64,000 bases of DNA from Mycoplasmopsis agalactiae PG2 (GCF_000063605.1 NC_009497.1:434001-498000); one strand, 5' to 3'. Positions 32,414 to 43,431 are shown, numbered from the stretch's first letter. A program made the numbers and translations. Notes: generated by a model not told the origin, from the sequence alone.

Positions 32414-34604
32414 TTAGCATTTTTTTTCAACTAGATTCTTAATTTCTTTATTATCTTTACTTTTATTTGCTTTCTCTTTATCAGTGTTTGAATTAGATGA
32501 ATTACTATTTTTTGATTCTTCTATTTCTTTATTACTGCTATTACTATTAGTATTAGAATTTACTGTTTCAGCTTGTTTTTGGCTTGCAGTTTCATTCGCT
32601 TTATCCTGCTTATCAATATCACTTCATTTTTTATTATCAGTAATTTTGCTTAGTTTATATGCACCTGCATTATCATCTACATTTGATGAACTGTTTCTAG
32701 TAAATAAATTTCTATTTTGTGCGCTTGTATAGAATTTTTTCCTGTCTTCTTGCATTGCGCTTAGTGCAGTAGTTCTTCTAATTGCTTTTTCTTTAGTTTT
32801 TTTAGTTTTATCTAATTGTGCTTCTTGTTTATTAAGCTTGTTATCTAACTTAACATTAGTTTTATCTAACTTATTCTTTGTTTTGTCAAATACTTTATTA
32901 AGTTTATTTTCTTCTTTAGTATTCTTAGCTTTAAGTAGTTTTTCTTGTGTTTTTAAAAGCTTATTTTCTAGCTTGTTATTAGTTTTATCTAACTTATTCT
33001 TGTTTTTACTAATTGACTTAGTAAGTCTTTTCTCTTCTTTATCTTTTCTTCTTGCTACTCTAGATGCCACATTAGCTTTATGTTGTAATAAGCCACCAGA
33101 TGATTTAATATCTTTATTGCTTAATTCTTTTAAGTAGCTTTTATCAGTTTGTAAGTTAGCATTATTTACTGCATTATTAGATACATTTGCATTAGTTACT
33201 AATGAATTATCACTAGCATTTAAGCCTGTAGGTATTGCATTATTTAATGCAGGGCTAGGAGAAATTGAATTAAAGTTAGGAGAATCATTAGCAACATTAG
33301 ATAATGCAACAGGACCATCTAATTGCGACTTAAGTCTTAAGTCAGCTTGTTTTTGATCTCTTAATTTTAATTTATTAACCTTCTCAGCTTGTTTTTGTGC
33401 TTTTAGGGCTTCTAAAGCTTCGTTTCTTTGTTTTAATGTAGTTCTACCAGCTTTAAAGTTTTTGTTAATATTTCTCTTTTCGCTTATGTTTTCTAAGAAT
33501 GATCTTCCTGCATGAGTTTTATTCATAATACCCTTAGCAGGGCTAGCAGCGCCGCCTAGTAGTTTTTTACCGAATTTACCAGCTATCATTCCACCAGCTA
33601 ATAATAAGCCAGCACCAGCAGCGATAGTGCCTTTAGTTTCAGCCATAGTTTCTCTTACACTAGCACTTTCACCAGCAAAAGCCGCTATAACACTAGTTAA
33701 ACTCATAACGCTAATTACACCACCTATAATTAAGGCGATATTCATTAAGAATCTCTCTAGGAAATTAATATCTAATGTATTACTCCACTGTGTAGTTTTA
33801 GTAATTCATACTGTCAGCATTTGCAATCCAATTAACATGCCTATAATTGCAAATGACTTAGTAGAGTACATTTCAATAAATTGTTTCATTCTTTTGCCAT
33901 CATCCGAAACAGATGCAGCGACAATGAAAGGGCTAATTACAAATAAAAAGAACTGTTGAAATATTTTTTGAATTACTGTTATTATGCCTAATACCATAGG
34001 TACTAATGAACCTATAGATAATATAGTCCCCCATAAACCACGACTGTGCATTTGCACCACTAGGTAATTTACTATATGTAGAATAAGTCACCCAGTAGGA
34101 TCCATATTCAGAATCAGGCTTTGACCAAGTAGCGAAAGAAACTCCTTTATCAGCCCACGCTTTATCATAAAGCGAGTCAAATATACTCTGTCCTAAACTA
34201 ACATTTCCGCCTAAAACTAAGTCAACTAGTATGCTAATTAGTATAGAAAATACATATAAGGCAATTGGTATACCAATTAAAAACAATGTGCCTAGTAGGC
34301 TATTTTTCATAGCAATTGAAATAGGCGAAGGTTGATCCGACTTTTGAAATTGCACTTTAACAGCACTAAGTGCAAAAAGAATTGCAAAAACAAAAAATGA
34401 TATTATTGCCATTCTTAAAAATAGTATTGGTAATTGTGCATTAGCAAATGATTCACCAGGGCTAATGCCAAAAAGTAAATAAGATGGTAAGGCAAAAGTA
34501 ATCATCTTATATATTCTTACAACAGAATCAAGCAATCACAGCGGAAGTCTAACAGTAACATTAAACAAACCAAGCCATATAGCATAGCCTAACCTTGCAA
34601 ACAT
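32414..34604 (-). pseudogene. VirB6/TrbL-like channel protein (frame-shifted)
   Basis: The N-terminal frame (34604 to 33933) has several membrane helices (M-F-A-R-L-G-Y-A-I-W-L onward). A G5 run at 34026-34030 breaks the frame, and four G would restore it. The second frame continues with helices (T-I-L-S-I-G-S-L-V-P-M-V-L-G-I-I), then a Gly-rich membrane segment and a 340-residue Lys/Asn coiled-coil tail with repeated K-L-D-K-T-N units. An A8 run at 32420-32427 ends it at 32414. With seven A it would run to 32329 and overlap the traE ATG as TAATG. It would form the inner-membrane part of the secretion channel. Confidence 0.75.
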
Positions 34605-34662
34605 TTTTATTATCCTTTCACTATAATAATTTTTAAAGTTTTATTATGAATTAAATAAAGGG

Positions 34663-34965
34663 CTAGCTAACTTTTCATACACCCTGTAATATACCCGTTA
34701 TTACTCCACTTATTGCTCAGGCAATAACAATGAAAATAATAAAACCAGCTAGTCATTTAATTTTCTTTAATTCATTTGCTCTCTGTTCATCAGAATCAGC
34801 TTTTGAAGCTTTAAATCAGGCTGTAGCCCCAACAATTAAAATTGCTATTACTAAGATACCTGCTAAAGCACCTAGTGTAATATTTATATATTTTTGTACT
34901 GTAGCCGCTAGATCACCTAAATTAGTTTGTAATGTGCTAGTATCAAAAGGCTTAGTTCCACCCAT
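34663..34965 (-). CDS. T4SS pilin-like (VirB2-type) small membrane protein
   Basis: 100 aa with two membrane helices (about residues 28-52 and 73-95) separated by a short basic loop A-S-K-A-D-S-D-E-Q-R-A-N-E-L-K-K-I-K-W. This is the layout of the T4SS_pilin/VirB2 group (G-A-T-A-W-F-K-A-S-K, then K-K-I-K-W-L-A-G-F-I-I-F). Strong AAGGAG before the ATG. It lies directly before the VirB6-like gene, as VirB2 genes often do. The last Trp (V-W-K-V-S) is a TGA codon, so it ends at TAG 34663. Confidence 0.7.
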
Positions 34966-34987
34966 AATATTTATCTCCTTAAAAGTT

Positions 34988-35200
34988 TTAAATTATTGAT
35001 ATTAATGCACCAATAAATGATGCAATAGTAATTGCACTTAATAAGCCAGTGCTTATTGTTATGCCTAGGCATATTTTTCAACTATGCCCATATAACTCCC
35101 TAGCCCTATTTCTAACTACCTTATCTTTTTTAAAGCAGTTTTTAAACTCAATTAATATTAGAGTTATGCTTAGGGAAAATGCTATTAAGCTAAATAGCAT
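34988..35200 (-). CDS. Small two-helix membrane protein of the ICE
   Basis: 70 aa from the first ATG (35200), two membrane helices (M-L-F-S-L-I-A-F-S-L and I-T-I-S-T-G-L-L-S-A-I-T-I-A-S-F-I) around a basic loop. The reading frame is open upstream to an ATT at 35230 that is placed ideally behind AAAGGAG. Start there would give 80 aa and a longer first helix. Possibly another small T4SS component. Not recognised. Confidence 0.6.
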
Positions 35201-35315
35201 AAAAATGAAAATTGGAAAAATTGCTTGAATAGTTTTTCTCCTTTTCTTTTATTAAAAGAAACTAAAAAAGCCAACAATAAAATTTACTGTTGGTATTTAC
35301 TTATTACTTTAAGAG

Positions 35316-35453
35316 TTATTCAGATATAAGATCTAAGATAATTTGCTTTACTAAAGGATCATTATCATCAATTACTTCTTCTAATGAATTATCAACATTT
35401 TCATTTAAAGACTTAATCAACTCTTTTTTATGATTCTTTTTCTCTAGATTCAT
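35316..35453 (-). CDS. Small acidic ORF, possibly a detached C-terminus
   Basis: 45 aa starting M-N-L-E-K-K-N-H-K-K and ending I-L-D-L-I-S-E. It overlaps the end of the preceding 178-aa frame by 26 nt. Lys-rich then Asp/Glu-rich. It may be an independent coupled gene or the original C-terminus of the upstream gene after a frameshift. Confidence 0.4.
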   Translation of the reverse strand: MNLEKKNHKKELIKSLNENVDNSLEEVIDDNDPLVKQIILDLISE

Positions 35454-35964
35454 CTTCTTTAAATTCTCAACCAAAATTATTTTGATAGTGCTTAATTATT
35501 TCTTTTGCTTTTTTTAAAGCTTCTTCTTTGCTTAAAATTCTAGGCTTATCTACTTTATCAGCTACTCTTATATTTTCTCAAATAAAGTCATAGTAAGGCT
35601 TTAATTCTTCTTTCTCGAATGCTTCCTTAGTGCCCCTGCTTAATGCAACATACATTGGCTGTATAAACAAATGATACTCATAATATGCCCATCTATAAGC
35701 GTCTCTAAAGTCAGTTTTGACTTCTTTATTTAGATCAGTAGGGAATAAGTATAAATTATTAGATTCATCATCAGTAAAGCCGACTAATTGTCCTAATTTC
35801 ATATATTCTAATACTGTGTCATGAAAGTTATCTAACTTTTCAATTAAGCCTAATTTCTTAAAGTTATCAGTTAGCGACTTTTCTTTATCCCACTCTTGCT
35901 TTTGAATTAAAGCTTTTTGCAACTCTAAATAAGTTATTAGCATTCTCCATAATGGATATTGCAT
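35428..35964 (-). CDS. Hypothetical ICE protein
   Basis: 178 aa, soluble and helical, rich in Lys/Glu, with aromatic segments D-A-Y-R-W-A-Y-Y-E-Y-H-L. The start (ATG 35964) lies inside the end of the lipoprotein gene (28-nt overlap), without an obvious Shine-Dalgarno. Family unknown. The close overlap could reflect coupling or an old frameshift that split one protein. Confidence 0.6.
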
Positions 35965-36911
35965 TGTATAACGTTTTTAAGTCAAATTATTAACATTAGA
36001 ATATCAATTTCTAAGAAATACTTTTCGGGATCTAGTTTTTTACCATATAAAAACTCATTATGTAAGAATAATTCATTAGGCTTATTATTTTTATGGCTAT
36101 AGAAATTACTATTATTGATCATCCTATTATAAATTCATAATTTCGATGGCCGCTGTTTTAATTCATGCGTTCTTAAGTCAGAATAATCATTTTCAGGCGG
36201 TATCTCTTTATAGTACTCATCTATTTTAAAAGAACCAGGCTCAAAGTCAGGAACTTTTTCGGTTTTTAATTCACCCCATTCTTTTGAATCTTTACCATGA
36301 AATTCAGCTAATCTTGCTAATGTATAATTTCTAACATTATCAAAGTCAACATATTCTTTATCTGTATCATTAAGAGCAATATTTAGCTTAGAATCAGCCA
36401 TAATTTCATAAACTTTATCAACTAAAGAAATATACTCATCTTTACTAATTCTTTCCGGAGAATTGCTTTTTTCTCGATAAATAAAGCCATTTTTAAAGTG
36501 TTCTAAGTTTCTAACATAATAAGAAACTTCAGCTATTGACAGAAAGCCATTATCATCAGCATATAAGTTTTTAACTTTTCTATACTCTTCTGCATCAGGA
36601 ATTAATTTCTTAAAGCCTTCTGCATTATTATTAAGTACTAAATTTGCATAAATTGCATCTTTAATATCTAGTGTATCTTCTCTATTAATTGTATAAGCCT
36701 TGCCATTATATGTAAATTCGGTAGGTACAATATCCTGTTCTCTTTCATTAAATGAATCATTATGATTAGGATCTTTTTTAGGCGGCGTTGTATGAGATGG
36801 GCCACCCCTAATAATCTCACTAACATTAAGTCCAAAAAATTTACAGCTTACAGTAGCTAAAGGCATTAGTGTTACTAAACCTAGTGCACCTATTATCATT
36901 CTCTTTTTCAT
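35937..36911 (-). CDS. ICE lipoprotein
   Basis: 324 aa. Signal peptide M-K-K-R-M-I-I-G-A-L-G-L-V-T-L-M-P-L-A with lipobox A-T-V-S-C, so it is a diacylated surface lipoprotein with Cys at residue 23. A Pro/Lys spacer (residues 38-50) follows, then a helical acidic domain. It is preceded by a promoter and a 25-bp palindrome, so it can be regulated apart from the genes upstream. ICE-coded lipoproteins of this kind matter for recipient contact in M. agalactiae. Whether this one does is inference. Confidence 0.8.
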
Positions 36912-36944
36912 TTTTCTATCTCACTATCAAAATTAGTTAGATAT

Positions 36945-36979
36945 ATTATACAATAATATTTTATCTATGATAAAATATT
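36945..36979 (-). promoter_or_regulatory. Lipoprotein promoter with perfect 25-bp palindromic operator
   Basis: TATAAT (minus, 36950-36945) is 34 nt before the lipoprotein ATG. Just upstream, AATATTTTATC (36955-36965), TAT and GATAAAATATT (36969-36979) form an exact 11-3-11 inverted repeat covering the -35 region. This is the layout of a repressor operator. No linked repressor gene was recognised. Confidence 0.6.
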
Positions 36980-37118
36980 GACCGTTAACTCTTATTTTTA
37001 AAGTAAATACCATTGCTTTTACTTCTTAATTTGTTTTATTTTTACTTTAATAACCATCCTTTCATAATGTTATTTTGCAAATAAGTATTATGGAAAAGAT
37101 GAACTTTTTAGGGAAAAA

Positions 37119-37782
37119 TTACCCATTTTTACTCCTTACATAACTAACTAATGCTTTTTCTTTTTTGTCTTTTTCTTCTAGTTTTTCTTCTAATTGTTTT
37201 TCTAATTTAAAGTCGTATATAAACTCTTCTTTATCATATGAACTTAAGCAGTTTTCTAAGTCTTGGTCAGAAACTCAGTTGTCAAATTCTTTATTTATGT
37301 GGCTAATTGATTCTGCCCTTTCATATACATTGATTCTTACTCATTCAACATCCTTAGGCATTAATAATAAGTCGTTTGCTAGATAAAGATTTGCTTCTAT
37401 GCCGTTAGTTTTTAAGTCATTGTCTATTTGTTCCCATAAGTCAGCACGTAAATGAATATCTTCATCAGTTCAAAATTTATTTCATAGTTCAGAATCTTCT
37501 TCGTATGCTTCGCCATTAGCTAAGTCTTCGCTTAATTTGTAATATCCAGCTAACTTATCTAAGTCTTCTTCTTGATAAATTGATTCATAGATCTTTTTAT
37601 TAATATCATCTGTTATGTAAGTCATATTCTCTGTAGTTTTTTTAACTAATTCTATATAAGCTAATTTGTCTAATTCATCTTCGTAACTATTAGCCATATA
37701 TTCAAAATGATTTTCAACCATTTCATCAGTTATATCCATTGGCGCATATTGTGTTAAATATGCTATATCTTTAAAATTAAAA
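37119..37782 (-). CDS. Hypothetical acidic ICE protein with off-frame start (A7 tract)
   Basis: The open frame from ATG 37739 gives 206 aa, acidic and helical, no known domain. However, the well-placed start is ATG 37782 behind AAAGGGG. It is followed at once by A7 and then runs into TAG after nine codons. With eight A the frame would join the long one (M-K-K-N-F-N-F-K-D-I-A-Y). Expression may therefore be switched by slippage, or use the internal ATG, which has no Shine-Dalgarno. Confidence 0.65.
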
Positions 37783-37806
37783 TTTTTTTCATTATTTACC
37801 CCTTTT

Positions 37807-38244
37807 TTAATCTTCGATAAGCGATTCAGCCGTTGGTATATCTACTTCTTTATATTTGCTAGCATTAGAATAAGCTTGTGCAACAATTGCTCTTTTTTCA
37901 TCTAATTCATCTTCAAAAGCAGTTTTGATAATTTTTACTCTATCAGCGACAATGCTTAAGAAATAAACTTTCTCATTGTCTTTAGAATATGAACCAGATT
38001 CTAAGTGTCCTATTATTTCAATAAGGTCATCTTTTTTAACTTTTTTTAAAATAAACTGCGCATTAGCATTTCATAGTGCTATATCAAAGTAATTGTGTTT
38101 ATTACCGCTTGTGTTATGTAGCTTTAATTTAAGTAGTTTTCCATCGGTATCTTTATTACTTTTAAATTCTTTTACATAATATTCATCATTAACTACATTT
38201 CCACTTATTACTATTGTGTTATTATCTTCTCTTCTCATATTCAT
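37807..38244 (-). CDS. OB-fold SSB-like protein of the ICE
   Basis: 145 aa. The N-terminal ~110 residues follow the SSB pattern: I-S-G-N-V-V-N-D-E-Y, then H-N-Y-F-D-I-A-L-W-N-A-N-A-Q, then D-D-L-I-E-I-I-G-H-L-E-S-G-S-Y (compare the ssb at 199-753). The tail is short and acidic. It probably protects ICE DNA made single-stranded during transfer or establishment in the recipient. AGGAAG precedes the ATG. Confidence 0.75.
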
Positions 38245-38281
38245 TGTCTTCTTCCTTCTTTATTTCATCACTAGGATGAAT

Positions 38282-38512
38282 TTATTTTTCTTCTATTGCA
38301 TCTTTTAGCGATGCTCTTAATTCTTCTATCCACTTTTCTTTACTATAACCTTTAGGAATAAAGAAAGTTTCTTTATTAGTTTCTATTCATTTATCAACTT
38401 CTAATAATGAATCCTTTTGGCCTATTGGCCCTGCCGCTTCTTTTTCTTTAAGATATATAAAGAAATGTAAAGCTTCTTGTATAAGATAAATTCATTCATC
38501 ATAACTAAGCAT
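38282..38512 (-). CDS. Small hypothetical ICE protein
   Basis: 76 aa, helical, Trp- and Lys/Glu-rich (several Trp as TGA). The start overlaps the stop of the ArdC-like gene by 8 nt, so it is translationally coupled. Not recognised. Small acidic partners of antirestriction proteins exist, but nothing in the sequence proves that here. Confidence 0.6.
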
Positions 38513-39357
38513 ATATTTCATCATTTAAAATATCATCATTACTACTAAACTTATCAATAAGCTTGTAGCCTATAGTTAGTATTTCATCTAACAATTTATA
38601 TTTATCTTTATTGCTTAAACTTTTAATTACAGTTAGAACTTGGATATTTTCATATCTTGGATATGCTTGTTTATAAAACTCATTTTCAAACTCTAATGTG
38701 TTTATAAACATTTCGCAGGCTTTTATAACTTGATATTCTTTTAAAATATCTTTTCTATCATTGCTATTATGATTAGCTAATTGATGGGCATATTCGTGCA
38801 ATATTAAATAGTTATCTCAATTTTTATATTTGTTATTAATGAATATGTATTTGTTTAAATTATCAATAGCTAATTTTGCCCCTTGCATTTCTATATCATC
38901 AATTCATTTGATGCTATAGTCTTTAAAAAGAGTAAATACAGCTTCTTTAAAAGAGTTTTCTTCTCATTTCTTAGCTTTATAGTCTTTATAGTTAGTTTGC
39001 GAAATATCGTAAACTTTCATTGCGCTAAAAGTTATTTCATTTGTAGCTTTATTATTTATTGGAGTAAAAAGGTACAGGGGCTTTTCTTCTTTATTAGCAT
39101 AAATATTTAACTCGTGTCATTGACTAAGTGTTTTGATTATGCTAAAAGTAGGCTTATTAGTTTCTTTATTGTCACTAAGTGTATTTTTTTTAAAAATACA
39201 AATACCTAAGATTAATTAATGATAATTGCGGGCTTATTTTGCCGGCAAAAGCTAAGAAATTTTTTAGTTTTGCATCTTTAGAAAATAACTCTTTTATATC
39301 TTTAATGCTGTTCTCTAAAATGTAATTTATATTAGTAGTTTTAACTTGATTATTCAT
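38505..39357 (-). pseudogene. ArdC-like antirestriction protein with zinc peptidase domain (frame-shifted)
   Basis: Restored length about 284 aa. The N-terminal piece (M-N-N-Q-V-K-T-T-N-I) reaches TAA at 39192-39190. One base too many in the T5/A8 run (39184-39196) separates it from the rest. The C-part contains S-F-K-E-A-V-F-T-L and the metallopeptidase motif L-I-L-H-E-Y-A-H-Q-L-A-N-H. ArdC proteins pair an ssDNA-binding domain with an ImmA/IrrE-like zincin and shield incoming DNA from restriction. The split is in the linker, so the peptidase half could still be translated from a later start. Confidence 0.7.
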
Positions 39358-39616
39358 TTGGAACTAGAAACTTATTTTTATTATTAATTTCTAAAATATG
39401 CGAATATTTTTTCTTACAGCAATTAAGAGAACCAATAAAAGGCTTGGAAACTAAAAATAGCAATATTTTGTCATATAAAGCAATTACACTGTTTTTAAAT
39501 GTAGCAAAGCCAAATGCATAAGGCTTTTTAGTTAATTCTATTTTGTCTTTTAATATTTTTAATTCTTTTTGAATTTGTCTTAATTGACTTCTTATTTCAT
39601 TAGTTTCTAATTGCAT
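39350..39616 (-). CDS. Hypothetical ICE protein
   Basis: 88 aa. The N-terminal third is a coiled coil (Q-L-R-Q-I-Q-K-E-L-K-I-L-K-D-K-I), then one hydrophobic segment (V-I-A-L-Y-D-K-I-L-L-F-L-V), then a basic end. It follows the methyltransferase by 6 nt and overlaps the ArdC-like start by 8 nt. Not recognised. Confidence 0.6.
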   Translation of the reverse strand: MQLETNEIRSQLRQIQKELKILKDKIELTKKPYAFGFATFKNSVIALYDKILLFLVSKPFIGSLNCCKKKYSHILEINNKNKFLVPNE

Positions 39617-39622
39617 TTCTTC

Positions 39623-40413
39623 TTACTCTTTCTTATTCTCATCATTGAATTTATTAATAATTTGCTTTAGGATATCAGCAATTAATTTTGTAGGTATTGA
39701 ACTACGCTTATCATAATTGCCTAACTTGTAATGATTCTTGTTATAGCCATCTTTAAGTACTTGCTTTTTTAAATTTAAAGAGTAATTGCTCATAAAGCAC
39801 GTTGGCTTTTGGCTAAAGTTAAGGTCATAGTTGTAATAGTAGGTTATGTTTTTAAAGCCTTCAAAGCTTCAATGGAACTTTAGAAATTCTCATATTTTGC
39901 TATTTCGTGGATTCTCAATTACATAAGCTAAAGGCTTAAATACTTCGATAATATGCACTAGTCCGGATGCACAGCCTTCACCAATTAGTCTGTTTCTTTC
40001 TTTATTAATAAAGTCTCTAGTTTTATTAGGGGCAGTTACTGTAAGTGCTCTGTTTCTATATCACTCTCTACTTCTTACTACTCATTTATCACTATCATAA
40101 GTTTGACTCCTACGACACGAACAGTCGGCCATACTAAAGCTTTCACAGGGCGGACTAGCTAGGATAATATCAGGCTTAGGCAATTGGCTTAATTCTTTAA
40201 TAAGTTGTATATTTGCTAAGGATAAGTTTATTTTTTTATACTCTCAGCTTATGTTTTCTTTTTTGTTTTAATAGTTTCGCTTAAGTCATTTATACCTATG
40301 CTGTATGCCTTAACTAAGTCATAGTTAGCAAAAAGAGTGCTATATTCTAAAATGCTTTTTGCATATGAACAATTGCCATCATCAAATAAAAGCCATAAAA
40401 CTAATTTATTCAT
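39623..40413 (-). CDS. DNA (cytosine) methyltransferase-like, read by -1 frameshift
   Basis: The first frame (40413 to 40249) gives L-V-L-W-L-L-F-D-D-G-N-C-S, a SAM-site-like start. The second frame, -1 relative, carries A-S-P-P-C-E-S-F-S (PPC catalytic motif of C5 methyltransferases) and V-I-E-N-P-R-N-S (ENV-type motif). They meet at A-AAA-AAG (40264-40258), a classical -1 slippery heptamer in the correct phase, so one protein of about 262 aa can be made. Alternatively the A6 run is a phase switch or decay. The target recognition part is small. It may protect ICE DNA from host restriction. Confidence 0.7.
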
Positions 40414-40428
40414 CACTATGCCTTTTAT

Positions 40429-42438
40429 CTACCTTAAACTTTCATTATTACTATTAAAACAGCTATAACTTTTTATTTCTTCAAAGTTTATTAAAGCCAA
40501 TTTATCTTTAATATCTATGCTATCTTCATCTTGTTTTTGTCCTTCAGCTTCTTCAATAGGAGTATTAGGCTTATAAAGATCTATTTGTTTCATTTCCTTA
40601 AGATCTCAGTCAGTTTTTAACTCACCATCATAAATATCAATGTAGTCATGAATATAAGAATCTTTTTTCAAATAGCTATAAGCAGGCTTAAGTTTAAGAG
40701 CAATAGGCCTACTACCACCGGATGAAATAATAGTCATATCAGGATCTTTATACTTTAACTCAGCCACAGTCATTACATTTTCTTTACTTTCAGACGTAGA
40801 AACAGTTTGCCTATTACTGTCACTCTGTTTTGAAATGCTTTCTTTTTTAACAGCTTTTTCGCCTAATGTATTTGATAACGACTTAAGAGTTTCATCACTA
40901 TTAGTTTCTAATAGTATTACTAGCCGTGCTTGTGCTTTAATTGCATCACCATCTTTACCTTTTTCGCTATATTTTTTTAATTGTTCATATGATTGCAAAA
41001 CTAATAGGAAAAGAATATTTCTACTTCTACTAATTGACATTCAGTCAGCTATTTCAGGAATTCTTAAAGAGTTAAACTCTTCTAAATAGAATTGCAACAT
41101 TCGCGGTAATTTTTGGCTTACTAATGAATTAGCATAATCAATAGAGTCTCGATAAATTTGTGTAACTAACATGCTAAGTAAGAAATTAAATACTTGTTTA
41201 TGATCAGGGAAACAAAGGAAAACAGCATAAGGCTTATCATTTCTTACAATATCTTTAATGTTAATAGTAGTTTTGCTAGTTAGCTTAGATAAAGTCGGAT
41301 TTTGACTAAATGCAATTAATACATTACTTGCATTAGCTAACACACCAGAAAGCGTTTCATTAACTATGTTTACTAATTGATCTTGTTCTTTACTTAAATT
41401 GATTCAGTGCTTATTTTTTTCTTTATTTTTATTAGTTATCTCAATTCATTTGCCATCTTTAAATACTGCCACTGATGTATAAGCTGCGACATTTCTAAAG
41501 GTAAAGTGTTCAATTGTAAAATTAGGATCTTCTAAGCTATAAAGGAGTAGAAACTTTATAACCACATTAATTGTTGCTTTAGCTTGATTAACTCAAATTG
41601 TGTCTTTTTCTAAAGGCCAAGGCAGTGCATCAGTAATTTCAATAATTTTTTCAAATGCCTTATTGTAATTTTCATCACTTAAGTCTTCTTTTTTAATTGA
41701 ATGTAATTCATCTCATATTTGCTGTAAAGGATTTCAGTTTAAAGAATTTTTAGGATCTATAAAGTCAAATACTTTTATGTCATATCCTTTTTGCTTTAAG
41801 ATATTGCCTGTTCTAGCTAATGTTTGCTTTTTAGGATCGGAAATTATCATATTAGGGCGTTCTTTATAGTTTAAATTGGCATTATAGTGTATTGATGGAA
41901 TAACAATTTTTTCAGTTTTTTTACTACCGGCTATACCTAGTACTATCCCATGTGCATCAGTATTATTGACAATATAAGGATTGTTTCATATAGGCTTATC
42001 GACTTTTCCTAAAATAAAATTTGCCTTGCCACTTTTAAACTTTTTGCGGAGTAATTTACTACTTCCTTCATCAGTAAATTGATTATAAGTTCAGTTATCT
42101 TCGTTATTTGAATTATTTCTATTCTTAATTTTATAAATTACTCATCTTATTCATATTCGATAGCTTAAAGCAATGAATCAAAATAACATACCAGCAAACA
42201 TAATTAAGAATGAATAGTTTCTATAGTTAGTACTTATTTTTTAAAAAAGCCATATATCATTTATAAAACTGCGTTGTCCTTTTACTCAGCTTTCGAAAAT
42301 ACTTACACTTTTTGCTTGCATTAAAAGCATAAATATAGGTAGTAGTAATAAACATAGGCTAGGTCAGATAATAAAAACGAATGTGTAAATTAAAATATGT
42401 TGAATTTTGCTTTTCTTAATTGCTTTTTTATCACTCAT
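40429..42438 (-). pseudogene. traG: TraG/VirD4 coupling protein (in-frame TAA)
   Basis: About 669 codons. Two N-terminal membrane helices flank an in-frame TAA at 42243-42241. The surrounding codons (I-W-L-F-stop-K-I-S) suggest that a Trp TGA became TAA. The cytoplasmic ATPase follows: Walker-A-like G-I-V-L-G-I-A-G-S-K-K-T-E, then M-I-I-S-D-P-K-K-Q-T and Walker B L-E-E-F-N-S-L-R-I-P with S-R-S-R-N-I-L-F-L. It brings relaxase-bound DNA to the channel. The ATG directly follows the relaxase stop (TAA-ATG). Reinitiation at a later ATG (about 42200) would give a protein without helix 1. Confidence 0.85.
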
Positions 42439-43428
42439 TTATAAAATAACTTTCGACTTTACTTCGGAAATATTCTTTTTGTACTTTCTTAAAGCTTGGA
42501 ATTTTTGACTTCTGCTTAAGCGATCAAATTCATAATTTAAACTTCTTATCATTCTCTTAAGTTTAGAAATTTCATCATACTTATTAGGATAAAAACTTAG
42601 GCCTATAGGTAATTCTGCTTCATTAAAGTCTTCTTTTAGATCCTTTTCTTCATAGCTAACTTTTTTATCTTCGTCTCTTTCATTAGCATTCATTTTTAAA
42701 CAGTGTTTAACAATAATGTTGCCTATTTGCTTTTCGAATTCATCTTTTTCGTTAGCGACAAATTCATCTTTTAGTCCAGCACTGTATTTATTGCTAAATT
42801 TTGCTTTATTAATACTTTTAAACTCTTGCTTATATTTAGTAATTGCTAGCCCTAGTTTTTGATTATTTTCTACTATTGCTTCATAAATATCATTAATAGC
42901 TTCTTTAACTTCTAAGTTATCTTTAGCAGCGGCATAAGATTTACTTTTAGAATTTTTATAAAAGTTGGAAATAACTAATGATGCATTAAGTATTTTTAAC
43001 TCATTCTCATTTAAAGCTTCATAACTCTTAGTTTCTTGCCTATTATTTAAAGCAATAGCGTTTAAAAATAGTGCTTTAATTTCTTTTCTATTGTTTCAAA
43101 TGCTATTTTTAAGGCTAAATAAATTTTGATATTCAGCTTGAGTCTTAATTGAATTTTCAAATAAATATTTAAAGCGTTCTACCGACTTAGAGCTAAACTT
43201 GCCGGATTGTCTAAAGTTATTGTTATGATTAGTTTCTTTTTCAAAAAAGCCTAAATGAATATGCGGATATTTACTGTTAGCGTGCAATGCCCAGTAGCCT
43301 TCTATTTTGTTAGGATCTAACTTATTAGCTTTAAGCAAAGATTTCATATGCTTATTAAGTATTTCGTTTCATTCATTTTTATCTACCATTTGATTGTCAA
43401 TACCCAATTGGCCAGGATTAAGAGTCAT
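42439..43428 (-). CDS. MobL-like relaxase, C-terminal part
   Basis: 329 aa from ATG 43428 and in the same frame as the piece upstream, separated only by TAA-GAA. It contains W-A-L-H-A-N-S-K-Y-P-H-I-H-L-G-F-F-E, a H-x-H metal-binding motif (motif III) of HUH-type relaxases, followed by a Lys-rich helical domain. There is no Shine-Dalgarno before this ATG, so the TAA probably interrupts one gene. It nicks the transfer origin and pilots DNA. It ends directly on the traG ATG. Confidence 0.65.
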
Positions 43429-43431
43429 TTC

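Noticed and set aside
32838-33137. Plus-strand hydrophobic open frame opposite the VirB6-like tail
   Set aside because: It is produced by the Lys/Asn coiled-coil repeats on the other strand and has no start signals.
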